64,000 nucleotides of DNA from Niallia sp052318935. GTDB lineage: Bacteria > Bacillota > Bacilli > Bacillales > Cytobacillaceae. The stretch's first letter is position 1; each line of letters opens with the position of its first letter. A program made the position numbers and the translations under genes. The notes under the pieces are model-generated. The model saw nothing but the letters and a program-made list of their open reading frames with translations, had not been told where the DNA came from and made no database searches. Positions 32,847-42,190 of this stretch are shown here, piece after piece. The stretch lies in assembly GCA_052318935.1 (NCBI GenBank), contig JBQRKO010000016.1. One strand, given 5' to 3'.

Positions 32847-34148
32847 ATGAGAAAAAAAAGAACCATGATAGAATTAGTAAGTATATTATTAATAAGCGTT
32901 TTATTTATCTCAGGTTGTACTAAAACCGTTAATGATCATGAACAACAACAGACGAAAGACACGGTTACGATTAATTCAGAAATAAAATCAAGTGATACCC
33001 TTCATGATTCAGAAGAATACTTGGAAAAGTTTTTTGATGTAGAGTTTAAAGAGAATGTAACAAAAGAAGATGTGAATATAGGTATTAAAAAGGTATTTGG
33101 AGAAAAAGCCCCACCCATTGACCAAAACTTAAATGGATTGACTTTTATTAAAACACTTAACCAAGCAAGTGGTTTTAAAGAGTTATCTTTAACGTATAGT
33201 GATAAAAAGGTTAAAGAAAGCTTGAAAAAAGCGGGGATAAATAAAAAAATTGATAGTAATTTAGCTAAATACGTTGCGTCTTCGATAGATACTAAGCTAT
33301 TAGATGCTGTAACTGTAAAAGAACTTGTTTCTGCAGATAAAATCACCTCAGATATTGCTACTACTAGCTTTATGGAAGCAGTCAATAACAGCGGTCTCGG
33401 AAGGAATTACCTCGGTTATTCAAACGATTCAAATATTTATCGAAAAATAGATGATAGTTGGAAATCTTTTATTTTATACAACGATAAAGAATTGTCCAAA
33501 TTTGGTGCAAAACTTGTTAAAAATAATACTATTACTGGATATAACTTAAAATTAAACTCCTATAACCCACACTTTTTACCGGAAAAAACGATAACTTATG
33601 GACACAATAATATTAACCATGCAATCCAATTAATAGGGCTGCTAAATAGTGAAAACTTAGTAGCTAAGGTGCAGCTCGAACCAAAAGTCTCCATTTTTAA
33701 ATATTTGCCAGAATGGGGTCCAATTAACGAATCAACACCGATGTATCGGGTTGATAAAGTGGATGGCTTACTATTAGCTAATGCGGTAGAATACGACTTA
33801 TCCTTAGAATTTTCCTCTATAAAAGATTTGGAAAAATTTGATCAAGTGATAGATAAATATGCTAAGAGAAATAAAGAAAATAAAGGAAAGGGTTTAATTA
33901 CTACTTCTTGGTGGCAGCCATTCCTTTTAACCTCTAATAATAAAATGCCTAAAGATCGTTTCTTTGAAGTATATGAAGCTAGCGCATCAAATGAACTGTA
34001 TTCATTGAGAACTGTACTCTTAAAAACTGATAAAGATGAAATAGAGCATAAATTTAAAGAAGTAAATGAATTTGCTAAAACAAAGATTGAAAAAAAGTAT
34101 ACTAATTTAGCCTTTTTTCATTATTTGCAAGGAAAAGATTATGAATAA
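32847..34148 (+). CDS. Large predicted lipoprotein of unknown function
   Basis: 433 residues. A basic N-terminus and hydrophobic stretch end in the lipobox LFISGC (Cys about 23), followed by a Gln/Thr/Asp-rich linker and then a mixed alpha/beta domain from about residue 55 that I do not recognise. It contains a tract like SLH or S-layer spacing (NVTKEDVNIGIKKVFGEKAPP), but this is not diagnostic. AAAGG lies 11 bases before the ATG. It is monocistronic, with its own terminator at 34211. Probably anchored on the outer face of the membrane. Confidence 0.75.
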   Translation: MRKKRTMIELVSILLISVLFISGCTKTVNDHEQQQTKDTVTINSEIKSSDTLHDSEEYLEKFFDVEFKENVTKEDVNIGIKKVFGEKAPPIDQNLNGLTFIKTLNQASGFKELSLTYSDKKVKESLKKAGINKKIDSNLAKYVASSIDTKLLDAVTVKELVSADKITSDIATTSFMEAVNNSGLGRNYLGYSNDSNIYRKIDDSWKSFILYNDKELSKFGAKLVKNNTITGYNLKLNSYNPHFLPEKTITYGHNNINHAIQLIGLLNSENLVAKVQLEPKVSIFKYLPEWGPINESTPMYRVDKVDGLLLANAVEYDLSLEFSSIKDLEKFDQVIDKYAKRNKENKGKGLITTSWWQPFLLTSNNKMPKDRFFEVYEASASNELYSLRTVLLKTDKDEIEHKFKEVNEFAKTKIEKKYTNLAFFHYLQGKDYE

Positions 34149-34210
34149 GTAAAATTTAGTTTTTTCTAAAAGATACATAGATTCCTAATCGAATTTCAGA
34201 CCGTCGACAA

Positions 34211-34250
34211 ACCCCACACTAGCATTTTTATTAGTGTGGGGTCTTCCTTT
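34211..34250 (+). terminator. Terminator of the lipoprotein gene
   Basis: ACCCCACACTA/TAGTGTGGGGT, 11-bp perfect stem, followed by CTTCCTTT. The repeat at 34251 begins on the base after this tract. Confidence 0.8.
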
Positions 34251-34739
34251 GGCTCTGTTAAACTTGACTGTTGATTGCAGCGAGAGGCGTTCGCTTTCCG
34301 CGGGCGGTCTGGGAGCCTCCTCGGCGCTGTGCGGAGGTCACTGAAAAAGTGGATGCTATGAAATATATATATAGTGAATATCCAAGCAACGCAGAGATTT
34401 CGTTCGGTTTTCCGAGGCTTACCACACGCTTTCCGCGGGGCGAGCGCCGAGCCGCTTCGTCGCTACGCTCCTGCAGGGTCTCGCCTGTCTCGCTAATCCC
34501 GCAGGAGTCGTGCGGACGCATCTCCTAACCAACATGATGGTCGTTTTCTAACTCTCTATACCATTTTTATCCTACTAAATATAAGGGTTGCCCCTATAAT
34601 TTATACAATAAAACACTTTTTCAGTGGCTTCGCTGTTTGCCTGTGGGTTCTCCCTTTGACTCGCTTTTCCCGCAGGAGTCTCACGCCTTCTGCTCCAATC
34701 TTCAAAGTGTCAATATCAACATTTAACTTTAACACAGCC
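34251..34739. repeat. Nested composite of hairpin repeats
   Basis: The outer ends are GGCTCTGTTAAA (34251) and TTTAACACAGCC (to 34739). The core palindrome halves (GCTTTCCGCGGG...GAGCCTCCTCGGCGCTG and CTGTGGGTTCTCC...CCCGCAGGAGTC) are separated by about 290 bp bounded by CACTGAAAAAGTG and its inverse CACTTTTTCAGTG. The inner segment carries another complete palindrome (about 34420-34520). No target duplication was found for the outer element. Open frames on both strands here are artefacts. Confidence 0.55.
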
Positions 34740-34828
34740 TATTAATTATGGAATCTGATACAATCACGCTGTAATTTTTCATAATATGATTTCTAAATTT
34801 CCATTAAAAGAGGTTTAGTTAAAGTTCT

Positions 34829-35371
34829 TTATATATTTTTTAACCACTTAGCTGGATTTCCGGCAACAACTGAATTTTTCGGTACGTCCTTTGTTACAAC
34901 AGAACCGGCTGCAACAATAGAGTTATCACCTATCGTTATTCCGGGTAGTATGACACTGCTTCCACCAATCCAGACGTTATTGCCAATATTTATGGGGATT
35001 GCATATCCATTTTTATTTCTATTTTTTGGTTCAATTGAATGTCCTGCCGTATATAATCCTACATTAGGACCAATCATGCAATCATCACCTATTCTTACCT
35101 CTGCTATATCAAGAATCGTACAATTATATCCTGCATAGAAATTATTACCGACATAAATGTTATATCCTAAATCACAATGAAAGTTATGCTCAATAGCTAC
35201 GTTTTCTCCAACAGAACCAAACAATTCACGAATGATTTTTTCCCTCTTTTCAAAATCTTCTATATCACAAATATTATACTGTTGTACCAATTTCTGTGCT
35301 TTAATATTCTTATTTTGTAGTTCTCGTGTTCCTCTTTGATAGTAGATTTTATCTTTATTTGTTTCTGTCAT
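34829..35371 (-). CDS. Maltose/galactoside O-acetyltransferase family protein
   Basis: Acetyl-CoA-dependent sugar acetyltransferase with a left-handed beta-helix of hexapeptide repeats (IGDNSIVAAGSVVTKDVP, VWIGGSSVILPGITIG). The catalytic His is in YTAGHSI. 181 residues from the ATG at 35371, with AGAGGAG 8 bases upstream. This start is better than 35392, which lacks a ribosome site. Its native acceptor sugar is unknown. It lies alone, directly after a gene remnant. Confidence 0.9.
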   Translation of the reverse strand: MTETNKDKIYYQRGTRELQNKNIKAQKLVQQYNICDIEDFEKREKIIRELFGSVGENVAIEHNFHCDLGYNIYVGNNFYAGYNCTILDIAEVRIGDDCMIGPNVGLYTAGHSIEPKNRNKNGYAIPINIGNNVWIGGSSVILPGITIGDNSIVAAGSVVTKDVPKNSVVAGNPAKWLKNI

Positions 35372-35443
35372 TCCTTTTCTCCTCTCTGCCAAAATAGAAA
35401 ATCAAAAGTAGAAAAAACTTGAAATCATCTTCTACCTCCTAGA

Positions 35444-35602
35444 TTATATTAAATCTAAATAACTTTCTAAAACTATTTTGTGAAATACCGGACTTATTAA
35501 TTTAAATGTATCAATAATTTCACGTGTATACCCGTTTTTCTCCAACTCTTCTTGTAGCGCTTTAAGATTTAAACGCTTAACCTTTCTTTTTATTTTTCTT
35601 AT
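35444..35602 (-). pseudogene. C-terminal gene remnant, about 52 codons
   Basis: An open minus-strand frame without a start codon reads ...VKRLNLKALQEELEKNGY and onward through TREIIDTFKLISPVFHKIV to a stop at 35444. The composition is protein-like and the segment is bounded upstream by an in-frame stop. It appears to be the tail of a deleted gene; the parent family was not recognised. Confidence 0.4.
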
Positions 35603-35717
35603 TTACTGTTAAGAAAATGGTAATAAGGATTACTTAACATTTTTATTAGTATAATTTTTTGGATTAGATAGATACTAGGAAAAGAAAATATTATTTTCTT
35701 GAAGGGAGGAATAAACT

Positions 35718-35858
35718 TTGAAAAGAAAGAAATACTTACTTGTACTATTATCTTCTATTATGTCCCTAGGATTTCTATTTGGGTGTAATGGTGTTGATGA
35801 AGATGAACCAGATCCAACTGAAGAACCTTCTGAAGAACAAAACAATGAAAATGAGTAG
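35718..35858 (+). CDS. 46-residue predicted lipoprotein
   Basis: TTG start with AAGGGAGG 9 bases upstream. Sequence begins MKRKKYLLVLLSSIMSLGF, then a lipobox LFGC (Cys about 24), followed by a very acidic tail (DEDEPDPTEEPSEEQNNENE). This short signal-plus-acidic-tail layout resembles small lipoproteins seen in other Bacillus, of unknown function. No partner gene is adjacent. The 35859-36110 stretch after it has no other convincing gene. Confidence 0.65.
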   Translation: MKRKKYLLVLLSSIMSLGFLFGCNGVDEDEPDPTEEPSEEQNNENE

Positions 35859-36113
35859 TAATAATTATTAAAAAGATCAATCATAGTGATAAAATGTGTA
35901 TAATCAGGAATATTTGTTATGTCGTCCTATTTTTTACTAGGAAACGTAAATAATCAAAAGGATAAATCTCTTGCAGAGAATGATCATTTTGTGCAAAAAG
36001 GTCGAACTGGTTAAAAATTTATCTATAAGTCAAATTTTTCTTTATTCCAGAAAAGGGCTTATCTGGAGTAAGAAAAAAGCTCTTTTCCACATCTAATTGT
36101 TCAATCCAAGAAT

Positions 36114-36152
36114 AACCAGCTAATATCCCTTCAAGATATTAGCTGGTTTTTG
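36114..36152 (+). terminator. Plus-strand terminator downstream of the small lipoprotein
   Basis: AACCAGCTAATATC/GATATTAGCTGGTT, 14-bp perfect stem with a 7-base loop and T5. It ends plus-strand transcription before convergent minJ. Confidence 0.8.
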
Positions 36153-36217
36153 TTACTGATCAAAATAATAAAAACTACGACACTTTCAACTTAATGAATA
36201 CATTCCGAAAATTACAC

Positions 36218-37408
36218 TCACACCGCCGCATTTCCTTCAAATTTCGTCTCTTGGATAAGAAGCAATCCTAACTCGTGATGATCGCCTTCGTATAATGCTC
36301 GCTGCACAAAGCGGACTTCTCCGTGTATATCAAGCACTTCTAGTTTGCAGTGGGCAGAGTTTCGCTGTAATGCTTTATACAGCTCTTTTTTGTTTTGCAC
36401 AGAAATGTTATTTACTTTTGTGATGATTTCTCCTATTTTCAACTCCATTTTATCTGCAGGGGAATCGGGGACAATTCCTAAAATCTGTACGCCATTGTTT
36501 TTTCGGGAAAAATAAAAGGATTTATTTTTTTCTTTATTTTTTTGTCTGTTCGAAATCCATTCACGTCCGATAATAGCAAGCAAAACACTGGCAATCGCGG
36601 CAACAGGCAGGAAGTAGGATGCAACGGCACTTAATGCAATGATAACACCTAATCCTACAATATTTTTACCAACCGATCTAACCGCTAAAGCGGGATGCAT
36701 GCCGATTACTTCTTGTTTAAATCCCAGCAAAAATGGTACGAGAATAAGTGAATAGGTGTGATCACCTACCGTAAATGCCGGCCACCCCTCGATTGGAATA
36801 GAAAGAACCCCATGTGGAATAAAAAGGAATAAAGGCACTAGCCATACTCGCTCGGAAATATGTACTCCGATAGACTGACCTCTGTTGCTTTTTTTCAAGC
36901 GAGGTGAAGTGCTGTTTACACCTTTTTTTTGGATGAAGATTCCTTCCGCAACAAGCAAAAAACCTAATAAAACAACAGCGGTCGGAAAAATATAGGTTTC
37001 TTCAACATAACGCTGCGAAAATAAGAAATAATCCCATTGTTGGTATAACGATGCAATACTTAATAAAATTCCCAATCCTACTGTATATACAGGGGAAAGC
37101 AGCCGTGCTTTCAAAAGCAAGCTCAATAAAATGGTGATGACACTAACATAGATCACCAATTCCATCGGTACTACAAGTACAAATAAAACAGATAATATGG
37201 ATAAACATAATCCAATAATTAATCCTAACGGCAATACTTGTTTTATTTCAAAATATGCATTTTGAGCTCGAACGGTAAAATATTTACGCTCCTTTTTGAC
37301 TCTCGACACTCCCAAATATGCTGCCAATAAAAAGGAAAAATAAAATACTGGATTCAAAAAAAACTTGCTCATTCCTTTTAATAATTCAAAAAGCCAATCT
37401 TGCCCCAT
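36218..37408 (-). CDS. minJ: MinJ-like polar division topology protein
   Basis: In B. subtilis MinJ bridges DivIVA and MinD to keep division off the poles. 396 residues from the ATG at 37408 (AGGTGG 6 bases upstream): roughly eight membrane helices and a C-terminal PDZ domain (about 310-385; GVQILGIVPDSPADKMELKIGEIITKVN). In B. subtilis swrA separates minJ from ctpB; here swrA was not seen and about 8 kb of other genes separate them. PDZ membrane proteins vary, so the name rests on architecture and synteny. Confidence 0.82.
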   Translation of the reverse strand: MGQDWLFELLKGMSKFFLNPVFYFSFLLAAYLGVSRVKKERKYFTVRAQNAYFEIKQVLPLGLIIGLCLSILSVLFVLVVPMELVIYVSVITILLSLLLKARLLSPVYTVGLGILLSIASLYQQWDYFLFSQRYVEETYIFPTAVVLLGFLLVAEGIFIQKKGVNSTSPRLKKSNRGQSIGVHISERVWLVPLFLFIPHGVLSIPIEGWPAFTVGDHTYSLILVPFLLGFKQEVIGMHPALAVRSVGKNIVGLGVIIALSAVASYFLPVAAIASVLLAIIGREWISNRQKNKEKNKSFYFSRKNNGVQILGIVPDSPADKMELKIGEIITKVNNISVQNKKELYKALQRNSAHCKLEVLDIHGEVRFVQRALYEGDHHELGLLLIQETKFEGNAAV

Positions 37409-37761
37409 TAAGGCCACCTACCTTTTTCGACGACTTCCTATTGTAACTTTTTCTGTTTATTCTTTTTAAAAGAGGTATACTCCTATAAGTAAGCGCTAAC
37501 AGTTATTTTTTTATCTATTATTCTATTATATTCCACAAAGCTTTTAATAGAAAGACTGTGCGCTACTTTTTCTGCAAAAAACTTACATGGGAGACTAGTT
37601 ACTCGTCTTCACCATCTAACTAGGAAAATGCAGATTCTAACCCTAATAAAGGCGGTGTGAGCGGAGCCACTCCAAACCCTCTATAAGAATAAAACAAACC
37701 ACAAAGCACCATCACTTTTGTTTTCCTATTGAAGTTGGCGCAGCTCCGACCCCTTTACCAC

Positions 37762-37807
37762 AAAAAAAAATACCAGACCTTCACTAAAAAGTGATAAAGG
37801 TCTGGTA
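37762..37807 (-). terminator. Terminator of transketolase
   Basis: TACCAGACCTT pairs with AAGGTCTGGTA (37771-37807), and nine A on the plus strand supply the U-tract for the minus transcript. The remaining part of 37409-37760 has no gene that I can support. Confidence 0.85.
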
Positions 37808-37817
37808 CATAAACAAA

Positions 37818-39833
37818 TTATTTTGTTTTAGCTATAGCTGCTTTTACTTTTGTCACTACATTTTCTACTGTAAATCCATATTCTGCAAATAACTTATCTG
37901 CAGGAGCGGATGCACCAAAATGATCAATCGTAATAAGTTCCCCTTTTGCGCCGACATATTCTCTCCAGCCTAAAGAAGCACCTGCTTCAATCCCAACTCG
38001 TGCCGAAATGTTTTCTGGAAGAACCGTTTCTTTGTACTCAGCAGACTGTTTTTCGAATAAATCCCAGCTTGGCATGCTGACAACTTGAGCAAAAATCCCT
38101 TCTTCTTCTAGAGCAGTTTGCGCTTTAACCGCCAACGATACTTCAGAGCCCGTTGCAAGAATCAGCGCTTCTGCTTCTTCTTTTGCTTTGGATACGATAT
38201 AAGCACCATTTTTTACGCCTTCATATGCTTCTGCCTTTGTCACATCTAAGATCGGCAATGCTTGACGTGTTAATACTAATGCCGTTGGTGTATCTTGACT
38301 TTCTATCGCAACTTGCCAAGCAGCTGCCGTTTCTTTTGCATCAGCTGGACGAATAATAGATAAACCTGGCATTGCACGTAAAGATGCAAGCTGTTCAATC
38401 GGCTCATGTGTTGGACCGTCTTCCCCAACTGCGATGCTGTCATGTGTAAATACGTATATTACAGGTAATTTCATTAATGCAGCAAGTCGAATAGCAGGAC
38501 GCAAATAATCGGAGAAAACAAAGAATGTTGCGCCAAATACTTTTACCCCACCATGAAGCGCCATTCCATTTAAAGCAGCACCCATTGCAAATTCACGAAC
38601 ACCGAACCAAATATTTTTAGCTGCATACCCGTCTAAAGCAAAATTTTTCTCATGCCCAATTAATGTTTTATTAGAACCAGCTAAATCTGCAGAACCACCT
38701 AAAAAGGCAGGAATCGCTTTTGCAGAAGCTTGAATTGTTTTCCCTGAAGCGTCTCTTGTTGCCATTTGTTCTCCAGCTGTAAATTCAGGAAGACTTTCTT
38801 GTAAATCAGCAGGCAATTCTCCTTTAAGCGCTAATTCCAACTGTTCTGCAAGCTCTGGATATTCCGCTTTATAACTTGCAAATAGTGTATTCCATGCTTC
38901 TTCTTTTTCCTGTCCAGCTTGAACGAATGTATCATAGTGGGAAGATACTTCTTCTGGCACATAAAATGCTTCCTCATACTCCCATCCATATGCTTGTTTA
39001 GCAAGCAATGTTTCCTCTGCTCCAAGTGGTGCACCATGTGAAGCAGATTTTCCGCCTTTATTCGGTGAACCGTAGCCAATAACAGTTTTTACTTCAATTA
39101 ATGTTGGCACATCAGATTTTTTTGCTTGAGCAATTGCTTCTTGGATTGCTTTTGTATCATTGCCATCTTCTACACGGATTACTTCCCATCCGTATGATTC
39201 AAAACGTTTTTGCACATTTTCAGAGAATGATAGATTTAAATCACCGTCTAATGAAATATCATTTGAATCATATAAAACGACTAAACGACCTAATTTTAAA
39301 TGACCTGCAAGGGACGCTGCTTCTGCCGATACCCCTTCCATTAAATCTCCGTCTCCACAAATGCTGTATGTGTAATGGTCGACAACTGGATAATTTTCTT
39401 TATTATATGTTTCAGCTAAATGTCTTTCTGCCATTGCCAATCCAACAGCCATTGCAATCCCTTGACCAAGTGGACCTGTTGTCGCTTCTACTCCTGGTGT
39501 ATGACCATACTCAGGATGTCCTGGCGTGTTGCTTCCCCATTGACGGAAATTTTTCAAATCATCGATTGTGACACCATATTTAAATAAATGCAATAAGCTG
39601 TACAATAACATTGAGCCGTGTCCTGCAGATAATACAAAGCGGTCACGGTTAAACCAATTAGGATTATTTGGATTATGGTTCATTTCTTTTGCCCATAGTG
39701 TATAAGCCATAGGTGCTGTACCCATTGGCATTCCCGGATGTCCAGAATTTGATTTTTCAATTGCATCAATGGACAGTGTTCTAATTGTGTTAATGGCAAC
39801 TTGTTCTACTTGGTTGATTACTACGTTTGACAT
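37818..39833 (-). CDS. tkt: Transketolase
   Basis: Thiamine-diphosphate enzyme moving two-carbon units in the pentose phosphate pathway. 671 residues. The TPP motif GDGDLMEGVSAEAASLAGH is at about 155, the Glu activator is in GVREFAMG, the pyrimidine domain includes THDSIAVGEDGPTHEPIEQL, and a C-terminal domain follows from about 530. AAAGGAAC precedes the ATG. The phosphofructokinase-like gene lies 52 bases upstream in the same direction, so the two may be co-transcribed. Confidence 0.97.
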   Translation of the reverse strand: MSNVVINQVEQVAINTIRTLSIDAIEKSNSGHPGMPMGTAPMAYTLWAKEMNHNPNNPNWFNRDRFVLSAGHGSMLLYSLLHLFKYGVTIDDLKNFRQWGSNTPGHPEYGHTPGVEATTGPLGQGIAMAVGLAMAERHLAETYNKENYPVVDHYTYSICGDGDLMEGVSAEAASLAGHLKLGRLVVLYDSNDISLDGDLNLSFSENVQKRFESYGWEVIRVEDGNDTKAIQEAIAQAKKSDVPTLIEVKTVIGYGSPNKGGKSASHGAPLGAEETLLAKQAYGWEYEEAFYVPEEVSSHYDTFVQAGQEKEEAWNTLFASYKAEYPELAEQLELALKGELPADLQESLPEFTAGEQMATRDASGKTIQASAKAIPAFLGGSADLAGSNKTLIGHEKNFALDGYAAKNIWFGVREFAMGAALNGMALHGGVKVFGATFFVFSDYLRPAIRLAALMKLPVIYVFTHDSIAVGEDGPTHEPIEQLASLRAMPGLSIIRPADAKETAAAWQVAIESQDTPTALVLTRQALPILDVTKAEAYEGVKNGAYIVSKAKEEAEALILATGSEVSLAVKAQTALEEEGIFAQVVSMPSWDLFEKQSAEYKETVLPENISARVGIEAGASLGWREYVGAKGELITIDHFGASAPADKLFAEYGFTVENVVTKVKAAIAKTK

Positions 39834-39885
39834 ATTTCACCGTTCCTTTACTTATTAAGGTTGTTCAATCATTTTCAATTTTTAC

Positions 39886-40755
39886 TTATCCATTTATTTC
39901 TTTAAAAATAATTCCGTCTTTTTGCACGATTAACTGGCCTGTTTGCTTTTCATTTGCAGTCCACAGCAAAATGCCTTCTGCTAATTCATTTGCCAATATT
40001 CGGTCCATTGCGGTTGGGTTCGTACCCATGCATAATGCTTCATCGATTTCTGCATATTTCCAATCAGCATCTATTTTACTTACTACTTCTTTTTCAACTA
40101 CATCTGCTAATGATACACTATAAATCAAAACATTTGAAGTATTCAAATTATCAAAAGATTTAGTAATATTTTCACTTAATTCTATTACTTCGCCTATTTC
40201 ATAATCATTTGCTAAAAAATATCCATCAACTGCGATCGCTATATCTTGCAGCATACTTGTCGGCGGTTGTCCTTCAATGGAAAAACCAAATAATCTTGGC
40301 TTATCGTATTTTAAAGAATGAATGGTATCTTTTACCTTTAAAATATTTTGTGTAATACTGTTCAGCGCTGTATCATAACCTAATGACGAATCAGATTCCT
40401 TCATATTATTGTAAATCGAAGCTGGTACAAATAGTGAACGGACTTTTTCGCTAGAAGCCAATTTAACTTCCCATGTTTCTTTTGCTTGTTGATCTCCGAT
40501 AATAATAGCAATATCCATATCGGAAAAAAGTTCTTCCCAATTGGAGACATCACCGATTACAGATAATTTCAACATAGAATGACCTAAATAAGGAGAGTCA
40601 CTTGTCGGCTTTAATTCCCGATAAGAAACCTTTTTATCATGGCCTACTTCCAGTCCAATTACGTCATGCTTTGGTGATAATTCATGATAAAGCTTATAAA
40701 TAATTTTTTTTACTCCTGCTGGAAAAATTCCTAATACGATAACTCCAACTTTCAA
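39886..40755 (-). CDS. Degenerate phosphofructokinase-fold protein, probably catalytically dead
   Basis: 289 residues that align along their length with 6-phosphofructokinase but lack its key residues. The ATP loop GGDSPGMNA is replaced by GIFPAGVKK (9-17) and GGDGS by GDQQ (87-90). The catalytic TIDND is SIYNN (113-117), losing Asp127, and MGR is replaced by IEGQ. Conserved scaffold remains: LGYDTALNSI (125-134), KVKDTI and TNPTAMDRILANELAEG (about 245-261; compare GGSPTAxDRVLASRLG). TTG start with AGGAGG 7 bases upstream. Loss of both ATP and catalytic residues points to a regulatory or sensing role; the fold call is mine from motif alignment. Confidence 0.7.
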   Translation of the reverse strand: MKVGVIVLGIFPAGVKKIIYKLYHELSPKHDVIGLEVGHDKKVSYRELKPTSDSPYLGHSMLKLSVIGDVSNWEELFSDMDIAIIIGDQQAKETWEVKLASSEKVRSLFVPASIYNNMKESDSSLGYDTALNSITQNILKVKDTIHSLKYDKPRLFGFSIEGQPPTSMLQDIAIAVDGYFLANDYEIGEVIELSENITKSFDNLNTSNVLIYSVSLADVVEKEVVSKIDADWKYAEIDEALCMGTNPTAMDRILANELAEGILLWTANEKQTGQLIVQKDGIIFKEING

Positions 40756-40917
40756 ATTCGTTACCTCCTACTTTTCATCTCAAGTTGTCATCCTACACGT
40801 ATTATATAGGAAAGTTCTGAAAATGGGTATCACCTTACACCATCCAATTTTTTTCTCCTTCTGTTTCAATCTATGATGGAAGTCGTAGACAGTTTATATC
40901 TTCTTTAACTAGCCCAT

Positions 40918-40965
40918 TTAAAAAGGCCGTCTTATAAGTCGGTTATACCAACTTACAAGACAGCC
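40918..40965 (-). terminator. Terminator of the aldo/keto reductase gene
   Basis: GGCCGTCTTATAAGT pairs with ACTTACAAGACAGCC (a few mismatches), and A5 before it gives the U-tract on the minus strand. Confidence 0.7.
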
Positions 40966-40990
40966 AAAGATTAATTATTTGTTTTATCTA

Positions 40991-41827
40991 TTAAAAATCG
41001 AAGTTATCTGGGTCTGGACCTACTCTTGTATCTTGATTTAATGCATCGATTTGATCCATTTCCTCTTTTGTTAATTCAAAATCAAATACATTGCCATTCT
41101 CTATAATACGGTGTTCTTTAATAGATTTTGGAATCGTAATGATGTTATTTTGTAAATCCCAACGAATAATCACTTGTGCAACTGATTTATTATATTTCGC
41201 AGCGATTTCTTGTAATTCTTCATTATCTAATAATTGGCCTTGCATTAATGGAGACCATGCTTCTACTTGAATACTATGTTTTTGGCTAAAGCTTATAAGT
41301 TCTTTTTGCGTTAAGCGTGGATGTAGTTCTATTTGGTTAATCATTGGTTTTATTTCTGCATCTTTCATCAAATCTTCTAGGTGATGAATTTGGAAGTTAC
41401 TTACGCCGATTGCTTTTATTTTTCCATCTTTATATAATTTTTCAATGGCTTTCCAAGCATCTTTATATTTTCCTTCTTTTGGCCAGTGAATAAGATATAA
41501 ATCTAAGTAATCCAACCCTAATTTTTCTAAACTTACTTCAAACGCTTGTAACGTTTCTTCGTATCCTAAGTCGTCATTCCAAACTTTTGTAGTAATAAAT
41601 AAATCTTCTCTTTTGATGCCGGCAGCAGCGATTCCTTCTGCAATTCCTTTTCCAACACCTGTTTCATTATCATAAATTGCTGCTGTATCGATGCTTCTGT
41701 AGCCATTTTTTATCGCGGTGGAAACAGAATAAGTAGTTGTTTCTCCATCTTCTACTTTAAAAACTCCTAAACCTAACCACGGCATTTTTACTCCATTTGC
41801 TAACGTAACTGTAGATTGTAAATTCAT
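40991..41827 (-). CDS. Aldo/keto reductase (YvgN-like glyoxal reductase type)
   Basis: NADPH-dependent reductase of aldehydes and alpha-oxoaldehydes such as methylglyoxal. 278 residues from the ATG at 41827. The catalytic tetrad is visible: Asp/Tyr in RSIDTAAIYDNE, Lys in FITTKVW and His in YLIHWP; the NADP-binding end is ITIPKSIKEHRI. The longer start at 41836 leaves too little room for its ribosome site. It stands alone, with a miniature element inserted just upstream of its promoter region. Physiological substrate unknown. Confidence 0.92.
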   Translation of the reverse strand: MNLQSTVTLANGVKMPWLGLGVFKVEDGETTTYSVSTAIKNGYRSIDTAAIYDNETGVGKGIAEGIAAAGIKREDLFITTKVWNDDLGYEETLQAFEVSLEKLGLDYLDLYLIHWPKEGKYKDAWKAIEKLYKDGKIKAIGVSNFQIHHLEDLMKDAEIKPMINQIELHPRLTQKELISFSQKHSIQVEAWSPLMQGQLLDNEELQEIAAKYNKSVAQVIIRWDLQNNIITIPKSIKEHRIIENGNVFDFELTKEEMDQIDALNQDTRVGPDPDNFDF

Positions 41828-41868
41828 TTTTTCCATTCCCCTTTTCTATAATAGTTTTTTAAAGTATA

Positions 41869-42078
41869 GGCTCTTTTCCTATAGATTGTTGTTATTTAAC
41901 CCGCAGCCTGAATACACTCCGCTTTCCGCGGACGAGTGCCGAGCCTCCTCGTCGCTATGCTCCTGTGGGGTCTCGTCTTTCTCGCTTTTCCCGCAGGAGT
42001 CTACGTGTATTCAGACTGCTCTGTATGTCAACAATGTTTATTATTTATTCAAAACTACAAACTTTTAGAAAATAGCCA
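41869..42078 (-). repeat. 210-bp miniature element with exact 8-bp target duplication
   Basis: Ends GGCTCTTTTC and GAAAATAGCC; flanking 8-mers are identical (AAAGTATA at 41861-41868 and 42079-42086). The core palindrome runs from GCAGCCTGAATACAC to GTGTATTCAGACTGC. Same orientation as 5063-5271. No transposase; the internal reading frame is an artefact. It lies 32 bases upstream of the aldo/keto reductase ATG region and may have changed its promoter. Confidence 0.85.
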
Positions 42079-42190
42079 AAGTATAAAATGAGAAGCAGCA
42101 AATCTCTCGCTGATGCGTTTTTACAAGTACATAGAAGTCTGCTATTCAGAAACTCTACCGCCTCCCACTTTCCTCATTCTGTACTTCGTT

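Noticed and set aside
39101..39571. Long plus-strand ORF inside transketolase (and similar ones opposite uvrA, ctpB, secA and fliD)
   Set aside because: Antisense shadows of conserved genes without ribosome sites or homology.
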